Shown in pieces: positions 32,034-44,619 of a stretch of 64,000 nucleotides of DNA. How positions within the stretch are numbered: the first letter of the stretch is position 1; each line of letters starts with the position of its first letter. Origin of the DNA: Muricea muricata (Eukaryota; Cnidaria; Anthozoa; Malacalcyonacea; Plexauridae); contig OY979716.1 in NCBI GenBank assembly GCA_963855995.1, positions 37,969,624 to 38,033,623 on the forward strand, in the 5' to 3' direction. The notes beneath the pieces were generated by a model. It was not told the DNA's origin. It saw only the letters and a list, made by a program, of their open reading frames with translations, and did no database searches. A program made the position numbers and the translations under genes.

Positions 32034-34336
32034 AGGTAGGTTACAGTCGCTTCTGCGCATGTGCGATAGGTTTGTTATGAAGAGCCTCCTCAAAACAAGT
32101 TTCCAGTCCCATGGCATAAATGAAAACACGTGCGGCCGTCTGAATCGTTCTCTGTTGTATTGCAAGGAGTGATGGTGCATCAAGTCCTGGCATAAAAATT
32201 GTTGCTTTGAGAGTTTCAAGATCAAACAATTAATATTGGATTCTGAAAACGTGGCAAATCGCGTCGCCTAAAGGTTTAATTATTCGCGTTCGGTAGCTTT
32301 TGCTTCAGATGCTGTGGGTTTCGTTCGAGACTTCGAATCGCACAACAGAATATTCACGAGTCACGACATGCTCACAGGCTAGTCTGTATATCACTCAATG
32401 AGTATATCGTGGATATGATCTATAACATAGCTAGCAATACATAGAGCATACTACACCGTGCATGGCGCGAAGATATTATTTACGAGTGTACATGGTGCGA
32501 AATAAATTATACATTTTATATGCGCCCTGTAGAATATGCAATTAAATTGTCGTATTCTCGATTCCAGACTTATATATCATGATGAGGGTACATTAACTGG
32601 CAGCGAATGTGTTTTTAGTGAAGACACAGACACAGTAATGAAATTGAAAGCACAGTGATGAAAGCAAAAACTCATACTTTACAAACAAATAGTTTACAAA
32701 ATGGAATGGATAAGCATTTAGAACTGTAGCCTGTGTATGTGTATATAAACGTTCATAGCATGTTTTGAAGGCCTACGATTAGTACGATGATATTAGATAA
32801 CACTTGTATTATATTTCAATGTATGAAACTACTGCATGTAAATTTCAGAATAAGTAAAATAATAAAATTATCCAGGTGCAAATACATGAAAATTTTGCCA
32901 GGATTTTTACATAATTGGGCAGTTCACACACGCGTATTTTGTTGTGATTCAGCAGAAGAGAAAATGAGCGACAATTACTGTACGTCAAACAGGCTAAATT
33001 CTCGCTCAAGCAACCAAAATCACATCTATGCCTATGGCGTGCACCTGGACGAGAGCATTATATCATGTTTATACGATATAATATCACGACGAGAGCACAT
33101 ATTGTGCTTATATTGCATTATATTGAATCTGGGATTGTAATATGTAGTAAAAAACTGTATACAGTATAACAGTTTGAAATATATTCCAGGCTATTATGCT
33201 TGAAACACAAAATTAACACTTCCAGAGACATCAACGCCTAAGATACACCGACAATTTTAATACCGGACATTCAAACTCGCAATTTCCGCATCTCGCTTCG
33301 CGGCTTTGAATTCACTCATTACTTTGAATTTGTTTGGGAAACGGATTGTAAAAGTTACTATACTATAGAGTTAATGGAATCGAGAATACGACAATTTAAT
33401 TGAATATTCTACAGGGTCTATATAAAATGTATAATTTATTTCACACCTTGTACAAGCGGTTGAAGCCTGCACTCAATATCTGTGTAAGCCATCGAATAAG
33501 CTCATTTATTATATGGTTATGGCTTTATGGGTGTTTCACCGTAAACTAAAACACTCGTATCTCCCATATTTTCACTAGTGAAGACGTGAAAAACGCGTGT
33601 TTTCCCCTGGGATTTATATGTTCTCTGTCCACTTGTTCCAACCTGAACATGTTTTCACCACTCGTAAATAATATCTTCGCGCCATGCACCGTGTAATATC
33701 CTCTATGTATTGCTAGTTATGTTATAGATCATATCCACAATATACTCATTGAGTGATATACAGACTACAGTATCGTGATTTTCTTTTGATAAAATTGGTT
33801 CTCTGCCAAAATTGTGATTGCATGTAAGGTTCCTCTCTACACTGTTTCATGTTTTAAACATACTTGTCAACTTCTAAATACATCCTGAATATTATTGGTA
33901 GAACTCAGCTAGCGTAACTAGCTTAACATTTCCTTATTATGTGAAAGGTAATACAATATATTTCTTACCACTCTGCATGACAGAGCCTGTGACTGTGAGC
34001 ATGTCGTGACTCGCGAATATTCTGTAGTGCGATTCGAAGTCTCGAACGAAACCCACAGCATCTGAAGCAAAAGCTACCGAACGCGAATAATTAAACCTTT
34101 AGGCGACGCGATTTGCCGCGTTTTCAGAATCCAATATTAATTGTTTGATCTTGAAACTCTCAAAGCAACAATTTTTATGCCAGGACTTGATGCGCCATCG
34201 CTCCTTGCAATACAACAGAGAACGATTCAGACGGCCGCGCGTGTTTCTTTTTATGCCATGGGACTGGAAACTTGTTATGAGGAGGCTCCTCATAACAAAC
34301 CTATCGCACATGCGCAGAAGCGACTGTAACCTACCT
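32034..34336. mobile_element. 2.3-kb long-TIR element flanked by TTAA
   Basis: The left arm 32034-32565 and right arm 33376-34336 are inverted copies of each other. The right arm holds extra blocks at about 33440-33650 and 33770-33980. The outer ends read AGGTAGGTTACAGTCGC and its complement, flanked on both sides by TTAA (32030-32033 and 34337-34340), the target duplication of piggyBac- and Kolobok-like transposons. The ~800-bp middle has no convincing transposase, so it is non-autonomous. Open frames in both arms are a by-product of the arms matching each other. Confidence 0.7.
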
Positions 34337-34340
34337 TTAA

Positions 34341-36877
34341 GTATCCAAGTGTAAATATTTTGAGATGCAGTTATTTAGTTAACTACAAGTATTGTACATT
34401 GTAGTACATAAACTTAGATAATGCATACCATGAACACAGGAAATGAAGTTTAAATGATTACAGTTGGCAAGGTTTGGGGCAGGTAATAGCTTTAGCCATT
34501 AACCTTTGTGAATTTACAACTAACAGCAAATTTTATATGCAAATATTAAATCATTTTAGTTAGCAAGTTCATTAATTATTTTTAAGAAGTTCATTAATCA
34601 GCAATGTAGACTTATATCACCTACCTGTAATTAACAGGTTATACTGATAAGTTGACATCCATGATCAATGAATTTCCTAAAAAGTGTTGATATTGATGAT
34701 AACCTATAACTCTTCTAATAATAATAGGTCACCAGTCTTTTTGGTATTGGCTGATCATTTAATGTCATGTGTTATTAACAACTCTATGTACTCAATGAAA
34801 GATTTATAGAACTGTGAACAGCAACATTTTGGTGACTTGGCAGCTTACACAATGTAACAAAATTTAAAAAAACAGTGGAAAATATTTATGCCTTCAATAG
34901 TATACTAGCAACCATTATGGCCTGTTGATCACATCCTTTAGCAGCCAGCCCTATGGCTCGAAAGCCATGGCCCAGCTCATCTATCTGTCAGTCTTTTAAA
35001 AGCACATTTATGGCCATAATTTTCCAACTGAATGTTTTGTGAAACAACTCAAATTTTACATGGTGAAGACTGATTCATCAATAGTTATATAAGCCATTAA
35101 TTGCTGTATCCTAAAGCAAGCATAATGTTGACAATGAGAAGTGCTCAAAACTTTACATATAACAGATTCTTGTACTGTTTTAAAGAAAAGCCAATAGGCT
35201 AATTAACATTCTTGCTTTTGTTTTGCAGAAAATGGAAATATCTTGGCTACTCAATGGGTATGATGGTCTATTTTTCACACTGAAAAATTAGATGATCACA
35301 ACAGATCACAATGACCAATAACACTTTGATGATAAAGATGATCTCAGTTCTACCATAACCAAAAATGTAGGGAGATGCAAAATGGTAAAAACCCTATTTT
35401 CCAGCTTGAAAAACTGTTATTTCAGTGATGATGGGGATGACTCCAACATGTTTTAATATTTGGACAAAAACCAAACCTCCCTACAACTACTATACATGTA
35501 CTGAAATAAAGTGAGTCTGAAAGGCTTACAGACTCAGACTACATGAGTATGTCGTACAATATGCAGCTACAAAATGCTGCTTGGTATGATAATTCTAGAA
35601 AATTAATTTTCCATCAAATTAATTTTGCTTTAATTTTTTTTGTCCCAGACAGAATAAAATTACCATACCTATTTCTAAAGAGTAGGAATACATCAAAGAG
35701 TGCATTTTACACAATGTATAGCATTCTGCGGGCTTCCTCATACTTTTGTTGAGGTCTGCATGTGTTAATCCTTTTGACGATTCAATGTACGTACATGTTT
35801 ATAGCTATCACCAAAAAGCACAGATTACTTTGTAACATTATGAAATAAACAGGTTTTTTTATTACTGATCTTTTAGTTGTATATTTGACCACGATACACG
35901 TTGCTCTGTTTGCATGATATTGTCTAGATTTATGCAGAGTCGCGTCAAGAACAGGTACTGCAGGTATTGTTGAAATCACCTAAAAACTACAGGAGCGTTG
36001 ACCTTTCAAGCTTTCCAGTAAAATCTTTAAAAAAGATCAAGATGCAGTAGTTTTTGAGTAGTGGTCGAAATACCTGCAGTATGTTGGTCCTTAACCAGGT
36101 TAATGGCCAAAAGAAGTACATTGCGACAAATTTATGAAGGGTAGACGATTTTTTATATGTATCACGTACAGATTAACCCATAAATATTTTTGCCATAATT
36201 TTAAACCAGGGCAAAAGTTGTTCAAAATTCGTCTCTTCCAAAGGATCTGTGTCAAGATTAGCATTTATTTGGATGTATTTGAAACCAGCTAATTTCGGCC
36301 TAGTGTTTTGTAACAACTAGAAATGTCCTGGCCGTTTTTGTAGATATATATTACAATAATTCCCAAATGGTGAAAATTCAATGGTGTTAGCTATAAAGTG
36401 TCCTAGTGTGCAATGTTTTGTCACTATTGCTATATATTTTACCCGGGCGTAAACGTAACATTTTGACCATTGAATTGCCAAGTGTGGAGAAGGTATACAC
36501 CATATTTCTTTAGAAAAACAACAGTTTTTACCAAACCATTTAAGCAAAGAAAACAGTATAAAATTTACGGCACATTCAGACCACTAAAAATTAAAATAGA
36601 ATCACACTTAATTTGCACTATGGTAAAGCACCCGGTGCGTATTTCGTGCAGATGTGATGTTTGCATGGGTGCAAATGTGAACAAAGATAAGCCAATTTCA
36701 AATTCGCATCACATTTGCACATACATTTGCACTATGTGAAAATATGATTTTTCGTCCCGTGCTGCACATTACCTACTTACACTGAAACAGAACACTATAA
36801 AGCCCCAAAACTCTTGTTAACACACAAACAATAAAACATTTATTTTAGGATTGTTGTCACAGTAAAGTCCAATTAAA
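34341..36877. other. 2.5 kb without a recognised gene
   Basis: AT-rich with microsatellite-like runs. A block at 36619-36735 repeats the phrase CATTTGCAC and its complement in both orientations. No coding similarity is seen. Confidence 0.45.
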
Positions 36878-37638
36878 ATGGCAGATAAAATGTTTTCCTT
36901 AAGCCATCCATTTAAGTATATATTAACATACAAATCCTCCCAAGATCACATAGAACTCCTTTTCTCTTGTATACGATTCATGAGTGGGTGGAACAATAAC
37001 CCAAACTGTCTTCAACTTAAGTACGCCTTGTGGAAAATGCTGATGCAATATGCTGTAACTAATTCAAAAAACACCAACTGCTTGGCAGGTAAGGTCACAC
37101 CTTAGATGAATTTTTCTTACAACAGAAGACAGGCCTCCTCTGTCAAGAAATCAAGTCCCCAAATACAGAGTTTGTTTCCAGCATTCTATATTATATTGGT
37201 GGTTACATTGTCTCCAAAATCCTTGACAAAGTAATATGTTCCTCCAGCAAAAGCTGCCTTATTTCTCAATTCACTGAACCTACTACAGACCGCAACTACT
37301 GCTCAATGAACCACAGCTCAAGCATCGGCTTTACAAACTTTTGGTCCAAAATAGTGGCCTATGAATCCCACCCCAATCAGTTTACAACATAATTGATTAC
37401 TCAGAGAAGTTATTCAAAGAAAGAGTTTCCAACACAGACACTAGTGAAAAGAATGAGAGGGCTGAAAGAAAAGCTACCAATGATAGTTTTCAATCACTTT
37501 TTAGTTGAAAGCACCCAGAAACTATTTACAGATCAAGACAATGGATTGAATGAAACCATGTTTAACGGCGATCACAGGGCAACACTGATCAAATTGATAG
37601 CCGAAACGTACATTCAATTGCGTCTCTATCTAAGGTAA
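36878..37638 (+). pseudogene. C-terminal part of a P-type (THAP9-like) transposase
   Basis: The first frame reads YILTYKSSQDHIELLFSCIR and then GWNNNPNCLQLKYALWKML, matching the conserved C-terminal region of P-element/THAP9 transposases (pattern: LTYKFSQDHLE...F, GxNxNP, ALxxL). It stops at 37103-37105. A second frame continues with FVSSILYYIGGYIVSKIL, the next conserved block, and a third (37393-37638) ends with LIKLIAETYIQLRLYL. So at least two breaks or unrecognised introns separate the parts. The DNA-binding and catalytic N-terminal parts are not seen upstream. Confidence 0.6.
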
Positions 37639-40011
37639 ACGTTTTACCCGCCAGCGTAGCAGGTTGACAAAGTTGATTTTGTTCAATAGGCAATAAATGG
37701 CTTATTCACACTTTTGATATTAATAGTTTAATCTTACTGTATAGTATTGTTGTTGTTTTAAGCAGCACATTTGTTGGCGCTTGATAATTAAATATTTCTA
37801 AGCTCGTTGATAAACAATAAATTTTCTTGGGGTTTTTTTAAACAATAAGGACTCCTTTGTTTGTATAGCTTGTGCTATTAATTGTGCTTTCCATAATCAG
37901 AATCCATCTTCTAATTTTGTCCATGGATCAAGCGAAAATATATAATTAAAGAAGCAACTAAATCAACCTCGCCATGCCATGCTTTCAAAATCTGCCTTCA
38001 ACCAATCATAGAGCTTTTTATCACAGTTATCCTTCCTGGTGTGTTGCGTTCACTGGGTCTCCTTTTCACCTTCCAACCCCAAGAAAACCTGTTCCACAGG
38101 CTATATTCTCTGTCAATAACAGAATAACTTATTGCTGATAATGTTTTCATAATTACAATACTATATCGGTGATAACTTGAGGAACAGCTGAAAATTCTTG
38201 ATGAAAACGGCAAAATTTCTAAATATATATCAACTTTGTAACTTTTTCTTTTATGGGAGAAAAATATACATTTTTATGTATAAATGTAAACAAGGAAGGC
38301 AATAAATTGTTTGCATGTCTGAAAAATATGATTGTTTGTGGTGTACATAACCCTGAATTTTGTTTTAAAGTAAAAAAAATGTTCTGCTATCCTAGATAGC
38401 CCAAATAGCAGCGGTATTAATCAATTTCTGTTGAATAAACTACATTTAAAGTGTTACTAATAATGCATGCAATGACGCAATGTGCGAGACCCACACATTG
38501 AACTCTAAGTATACAGGAACAATAAGGGGGGAAATTTGGAGCCATGCTTTATCGGTAGTGCCAGTCCCCATTTTGTAATTTTTTTTTTCGAAAAAATACT
38601 CTTTTAATATCAATGAATTTTTTACCTTAAAATTTCTTACACTTCCCTTTATCTTAAAGCAGGGTGTGATAATTATATTTTTTGTAGATGTTTTCACAAT
38701 AATCTGAAACAAAGTAACTATTAAAATATCACAGAAAGAAAAAAAGTTAGCAAAAAATTGTGTAAAAATATTTGCTTTTTTGAGTTATGAGGCTTTCTAG
38801 ATATACTTTTTTCATTTTTTTATGTTTTGGGGGTTTGAAGCAGCAACTAAAAGCTCAAAATTATTATGAAGATCAAACATTCAATATAAAAACAAGAAAG
38901 ACAAATGTCATAGCATTTTACAGCATATTTTTCAGAGTTAAAATGCAAAGTTCACACTGACACGTTTGTAGTTTTGCAATTTTCACAAAATATAAACACA
39001 ATAGCAGGGGTGGATCTAGAGTATGTCCAATCAAGTCATTTCACAACTGTCACCGACAATTAAATTCCAAAAAAAAAACTGTGCTCTCACATGGCCAGTG
39101 TCACTTAAAACAGAGAAAATTAAAGCACAGTATGTCGAGCAGTGTAGCTGACCCTTGCACAACAGATGTGCTTTTCAAGGATGATCAAGATGAAAGTGAC
39201 AGTGAGGAAACTGAATTGTGTGAGTAACTAATTCCAGTATCAAGAAGGAATTGAATGTGGCTCATCCAATTTTCTATGACACATACAATCTTTGTGATTT
39301 GCATCAACAGAAGAAGTTGACCATTTTTAAAGTTATCATGCTCAGAGAAATATGTGCACATTTTGAACTTCAAGTGAAAGACAAGAAAACTGATCTTATT
39401 GGCAGGATTTCATGTAAAGTCAAAAAATGCAGTTGTCATATAGAGAACTGAAAGACCAAAACGCTGTGAGGAATAATATGAAATGATATTATGGGGCTTA
39501 CATTGCCAAAGGGTCAGTATAATATCCAGACAGCAGACTGCTTATATAGATGCACACCAAGTACAAATTGCATACTGAGTGTAAAATGCAGACTGGGTAT
39601 ATACAATGAAGTCTTTGGGGGAGAATGAAACATTTAACGACAAAAAGCAGTTTATATTTCAATCAAAATGTTCTGGCTTGAAAAGTAAAGAAAAAGATAA
39701 CTAGTCACTGGAGTTTTAAAAAATGTAAGTTTATGTATACATGGTGTGCCAAAAAAACAAGACAATTATGTATTAATTGTGGATTTTTGTGCATAAATTC
39801 TACAATTTCAATGTATGCAGCTCGCAATCTTAGTCTGCACTTATACTCACATAGCCTGCAATTTATGCTCCCAGAGTATACTGATCGCATTGACATAGAA
39901 TCTAGTCAGTGAACAATGTTTATATACCTTACGCCTCTGCACTGCAGTCAAAATATCCACCGAATGGCAAGTATTAATTATAAAGATAACTTTCAGGAGT
40001 AAACAACTCAT
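37639..40011. other. mostly empty; one SAP-like fragment
   Basis: AT-rich. Apart from the SAP-like frame at 39251-39451 I see no gene. The 39132 frame (MSSSVADPCTTDV, acidic) may be its first exon. Confidence 0.4.
39251..39451 (+). pseudogene. SAP-motif-like fragment
   Basis: The frame contains KLTIFKVIMLREICAHFELQ and then VKDKKTDLIGRIS, resembling the two-helix SAP motif (leucine-rich first helix, 'LreIc.hfel', then 'K.dLi.rI'), which binds AT-rich DNA. In this kind of genome such fragments often come from multi-domain transposon proteins. The rest of the protein is not found and the frame lacks a clear start. Confidence 0.35.
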
Positions 40012-40019
40012 GACAGAGT

Positions 40020-41539
40020 GGCTAAATTGTAGAATACCCCTCCACTAGCTACCCATCACTGTGTTGCCATATTCTCACTGGCTACTGGCTACGCAGTGAC
40101 CCACGTGATAGCCGCGTGATAGCCGCGATATCTCGTTCTTTAGAAAACTGACCGCGTAGCCAGTAGCCACAAAAATTTATATATCTTACTTTAAGATTAC
40201 GTCACTATATCTATACCTCGTTCTTAAGAAAACTCACCGCGTAGCTAGAAGCCACAAAAAGAGTATGTCTTACTTTAAGATTACATCATAATAGTTATAC
40301 CTTGTTCTTTAGAAAACTCACTGCATAGCCAGCAGGCAGTAGCCACAAAAATAATATATCTTACTTTTATCTTACGTCTTATAGTTATACCTCGTTCTTA
40401 TGAGAACTCACCACGTACCCAGTAGCCACAAAAATAATATATCTTACTTTTAGTTTGCATCATTATAGTTATACCTCGTTCTCATGGGAACTCACCACGT
40501 AGCCAGTAGCCACAAAAATAATATATCTTACTTTTAAATTACGTCATTATAGTTATACCTAGTTCTTTAGAAAACTCACCGCGTAGCCAGTAGCCACAAA
40601 AATAATTATCTTACTTTAAGATTGCATCATTATAGTTATACCTCATTCTCATGGGAGCTCACCGTGTAGCCAGCAGCTACAAAAATAATATATCTTACTT
40701 TCAGATTGCGTCATTATAGTTATACCTCGTTCTTTAGAAAACTCACCGCGTAGCTAGTAGCCACAAAAATAATATATCTTACTTTTAGATTGCGTCATTA
40801 TAGTTGTACCTCGTTCTTTAGAAAACTAACCGCGTAGCCACTAGCCACAAAAATAATATATCTTACTTTTAGATTACGTCATTATAGTTATACCTCATTC
40901 TGTAGAAAAATCACCGCGTAGCCAGTAGCCACAAAAATAATATATCTTACTTTTAGATTACGTCACTATAGTTATACCTCGTTCTTTAGAAAACTCACCG
41001 CGTAGCCAGTAGCCACAAAAATAATATATCTTACTTTTAGATTGCATCATTATAGTTGTACCTCGTTCTTTAGAAAACTCACCGCGTAGCCAGAAAAATA
41101 ATATATCTTACTTTTAGATTACGTCATTATAGTTATACCTTGTTCTCATGGGAACTCACTGCGTAGCCAGTAGCCACAAAAATAATATATCTTACTTTTA
41201 GATTGCATCATTATAGTTACACCTCGTTCTTTAGAAAACTCACCACGTAGCCAGTAGCCAGTACTTTTTGATTACGTCATTATAGTTATACCTCATTCTC
41301 ATGGGAACTCACCGCAAAGCCAGTAGCTACAAAATTAATATATCTTACTTTTAGATTGCATCATTGTAGTTATACCTCGTTGTTTAGAAAACTCACCGCG
41401 TAGCCAGTACCCATAAAAATATCTTACTTTACGTAATTTAGCAGTTTTACCTTGTTGTCATGGGAACTCACCGCGTAGCCAGTAGCCACGGTTATTTTTG
41501 GGTTTAAAAAAAAATGGATGGGTATTCTATAATCGCTCC
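40020..41539. mobile_element. hAT-like non-autonomous element filled with satellite
   Basis: An exact 8-bp direct repeat GACAGAGT flanks the unit (40012-40019 and 41540-41547). The ends are inverted: left GGCTAAATTGTAGAATACCC (40020-40039) and the reverse complement of the right end GGAGCGATTATAGAATACCC (41520-41539), 15 of 20 identical. An 8-bp duplication with short TIRs is the mark of hAT-type insertion. The interior is almost only the 84-bp tandem repeat, with no transposase. Confidence 0.75.
40100..41500. repeat. 84-bp tandem repeat, ~17 units, two unit types
   Basis: The unit runs ATTACGTCATTATAGTTATA, CCTCGTTCTTTAGAAAACTC, ACCGCGTAGCCAGTAGCCAC, AAAAATAATATATCTTACTT TTAG. Spacing of the CCTCGTTC phrase is 84 bp (for example 40216, 40300, then 40390, 40474, 40558). 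Units fall in two types, TTCTTTAGAAAAC and TTCTCATGGGAAC, which are interspersed along the array. Confidence 0.9.
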
Positions 41540-41547
41540 GACAGAGT

Positions 41548-41904
41548 AGACAACACATGTATGCAGGATTCTGAAAAATTGTATTATAGACTTTACCAAT
41601 ACTCTACACAACAGTATACTGTGGCAGCAAATCAAACTTTGTATACATTAGATTCAAAATTGGTATAGTAATTAGCATAATTTCAAGCTTGTTGCATGCA
41701 ACCAAAAAAGATTATATTGTTATGGTGCACTATTTTGGATCAAATATATTTTCAATGTCCTGTTGCGTGGTTGGTGGTGATAGGCGTTTTCCGTGGTTTA
41801 CTAAGCTTTGTAACTACTTGCTTACTCATGCAAGGAAGGTTACCCTAGGTCTGTGCTAACTTAACAGAATCCAAATGTTAACAATGTCAATGTATTCCTT
41901 TACT
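41548..41904. other. no gene recognised
   Basis: Short AT-rich gap between the hAT-like element and the third DIRS copy; nothing supported. Confidence 0.5.
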
Positions 41905-42799
41905 GAACAGCTGACAAAATATCATTCCCAAATTCTGTGTGTTCTGGATCAGGTTCAATGGTTTTGTTGTAAAACCGATGAAATACAGTCACTTTTCCAA
42001 CTTGCAGCCTTGAGAATGGAATTTATAGAGACATCACAGCTTTGCTAGTTGATGCTGCCCGTGTGCTATGAGGTGTGAATATGTCTGTGTTGATTCCTGC
42101 AGCCTTCATTACAATCTTTATCCAGCGAGATGTCCAGGCTTTAGACACTTAATGATGTTGTCTTATTACACTAATGAAGAGTTGATTTTCATTTTTACGA
42201 ATATGTGCTGTATGCTCAATATACTCCTCCAGTGTTGACGCGACACACAACCTGGGATTTGATAGAAATCTTGGTATTACAAGAGTAGGTTGGTCCCTAT
42301 TTGGTCTCGACTGCTTCACCAGTTGGTCTATGTGAAATACATATGAGCCATTTTTCTTCTGGAGTGTTGCCAGGCTCATAAGATGAAGTGATTGAGAACG
42401 TTGTCCTGTTACTAATGCACAGAGCATAACTAGTTTATGCGTAAGCTGCTGTAAGGTAATTTCCTCCACTGGGCAAAATGTTTTTAGGTATGCAAAAACA
42501 ACTGATATATCCCATGTTGCTCGGTACCTGCGCAATGCCGGTCTAAGGAATACTCGATATTGTTTTTGCGTACCAGATCGCCAGGAGTTGAGTATTGTTG
42601 CTTGAGTTTCTGGTGAAATGCCTTTATTTGAAAGGGATCTCCAGATAAGAGACAAGCCATCAGCTTCAGTTTCTTTTCCAATGAGTGTTTTTTTCCTTGT
42701 TTGGATGGTAGAGTCACATTGCTCTTGTTCTTGGGAAGAAGGATTGGTTGTTGAACCAATAACTTTGTCAATGTGCCGTACCATGGTTGGGTTGGCCAA
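41905..42799 (-). pseudogene. DIRS tyrosine recombinase lacking the core-binding region
   Basis: The frame from 42799 starts MANPTMVRHIDKV. TSGQ-type motif VTGQRSQSL gives the first Arg. The frame stops at 42149, but the C-terminus continues in other frames: KAAGINTDIFTPHSTRAAST (His, Arg), then FHRFYNKTIEP (Tyr), ending with SAVQ at about 41905. Compared with DIRS copy 1, QKQYRVFL joins directly to RPALRRYRATWD. About 75 residues that should form the N-terminal core-binding part are gone without loss of frame (near 42553). Confidence 0.75.
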
Positions 42800-43644
42800 T
42801 TTGGTACAGTTAGAATAGCCTGTGCCTGAAATACATCCAGTTTCTGCAAGACCTGTGGAATGATGCTAAAAGGCGGAAAAGTATAAAAAAAAAGTTACTC
42901 CAGTCTAAAGTAAAAGCATCAATAGCCCAGGCTTGTGGATCAGGGTGCCATGAGACATAGGGCATCATTTGGTAGTTTAGCCTGGAAGCAAACATATCCA
43001 CTTTGGGGATGCCAAAGTGTGATGTTAATTCAAGGAAGATGTCAGCATTGAGTTTCCATTCTTTAGAATCATCAAATGCTCTAGATGCTTTGTCAGCTTC
43101 AATATTAAGTGTCCCAGGAATATGACTAGTGGTGCGGCGGATATTCCTGGGCATACACCACTCCCAAATTTCCCTTGCCAAGCCATTGCATGGCAGAGAA
43201 TGTGAACCACCCATACTGTTGATATAAGCAACAGCTGTTGAATTATCTGTCAACTTTGATATGTACATTTGACATATCCCTACAAAGGGATTGTAAGCCA
43301 AACAAAATAGCTCGAATCTCCAAATAGTTTATGTGATGGTCTTTCTCTGTTGTGGACCATTCACCCCCTGTTGTTTCGTTAGTCATGCTAGCACCCCATT
43401 CTTTGATGGAGGCATCTGTGTATAACACATGACTAATTTTCCCATGATCCAAATGCTTTTTGAATAAACATGCATTAACAATCCACCATTTTATATCTTC
43501 TGGTGCTTTTAGGGAGAGGATCATGGTTTTGTCAAAATCCCCTAAATTAGCTTTCAATGCAGCCGTTTTTTCCCTGTCAGTTTGACGATAGAACAGTGAC
43601 ACATATTCTACGCCTGGAGAACATGCTACCATCATGCCAATCAT
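42484..43644 (-). pseudogene. DIRS RNase H and polyprotein tail
   Basis: VLYTDASIKEWGASM (first Asp), HHINYLEIRAILFGLQ (Glu kept), then in a second frame NSTAVAYINSMGG and IPGTLNIEADKASR, and then the tail VPNWPTQPWYGTLTKL in a third frame that overlaps the recombinase ORF. At least two frameshifts (near 43250 and 42850). Confidence 0.75.
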
Positions 43645-44384
43645 TTGAGCCTCTGGTCTTATTGTAGATTTGTTTTATTTGAGAATAGCGGAGGCAACAT
43701 CACATAACTTATTGTGTTTTGCCTCCGATATAGATACTGTCATATCTATTGAGTTTAACACAAAACCTAGATGTTGTATAATTTGTGTCGGTGTGGTCAC
43801 AGACTTATCATCATGTGTCAGGAATTCTAATTCGTGAAAACAATGCAGTGTGTCATGTATGCTATAGAGTACGCCAGTGAAAAGGAATCATCAATGTAGC
43901 CACCTAATATGTGCCCCTTTCCGCTCAGCTGAGAGAAGATTGGCTTCATAAGCTTTGTAAATAAGCATGGAGCTGATGGCAATCCTTGGGCTAGACATGT
44001 GAATTGGTCTAATTTCCCTCTCCACATGAATTTAAGGTACTTTTGATCCTCTGTGTCAATTGGTATCAAATAATAAGCATCTTGTAGGTCTATAGATGCC
44101 ATGTAGCACCCCGGTTGCATGAGCTGGGTGCATGTGTGAATAGATTCCTTTTTAAAATGGTGGTACTGCACGAATTTGTTGAGCTCTTTGAGATTTAATA
44201 TCATTCTAAATGATCCATCTTTCGTAGGTTGAAGAAAGATATTAGATATGAACTCCCCCTGTTCATGAGAGCTTGCAACAATAATCTCTTTTTGTAAAAG
44301 TTTGCCTATTTGTGAGTCGAAATGATAGGCCTCTTGTGGTGACATTTTTATTGGGTTTAAAAGAATAAGAGTTAATATTGTCAC
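43640..44384 (-). pseudogene. DIRS reverse transcriptase
   Basis: Contains FLQPTKDGSFRMILNLKELN, MASIDLQDAYYLIPI, LAQGLPSAPCLFTKL and GGYIDDSFSL. After YIDD a frameshift (near 43850) moves the thumb part (THDDKSVTTPTQ, HLGFVLNSIDMTVS) to another frame, with a further stop near 43680. RT motifs are otherwise normal. Confidence 0.78.
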
Positions 44385-44619
44385 TACTTACATTATGATA
44401 CAAGGGTACTTACTACTTTGTCTGCTTCACAGATTTCCCCCTCAGACTCTTTGTCTGTCGTTGGTAGTGATATCCTCCCTGGGGCCGGCCCTGAAACTGA
44501 CTGGCCTGTCGTTGGGATAAAAAATAAACAATGGAAGTACTTTAACTACCTGGGCGGTTATTCACAATGCTGCCGTTTTTGGCTTGTTAGTTGCTGTGCT
44601 GCCTTTTGCTTTCCTTCAG

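Noticed and set aside
32001-32229. Open frames in both arms of the long-TIR element (for example MFDLETLKATIFM)
   Set aside because: They are present in both arms only because the arms are inverted copies; they differ in reading between arms and match no family.
32787-33140. 117-codon frame in the middle of the long-TIR element
   Set aside because: Composition and motifs do not look like a transposase; probably chance in AT-rich DNA.
37998-38213. Minus-strand frame with SLWNRFSWGWKVKRRPSE and its opposite-strand counterpart
   Set aside because: Either strand gives a plausible short peptide; I recognise no family and cannot choose a strand.
40100-41500. CRISPR-like array
   Set aside because: Units are contiguous 84-bp satellite repeats without unique spacers, inside a eukaryotic transposon.
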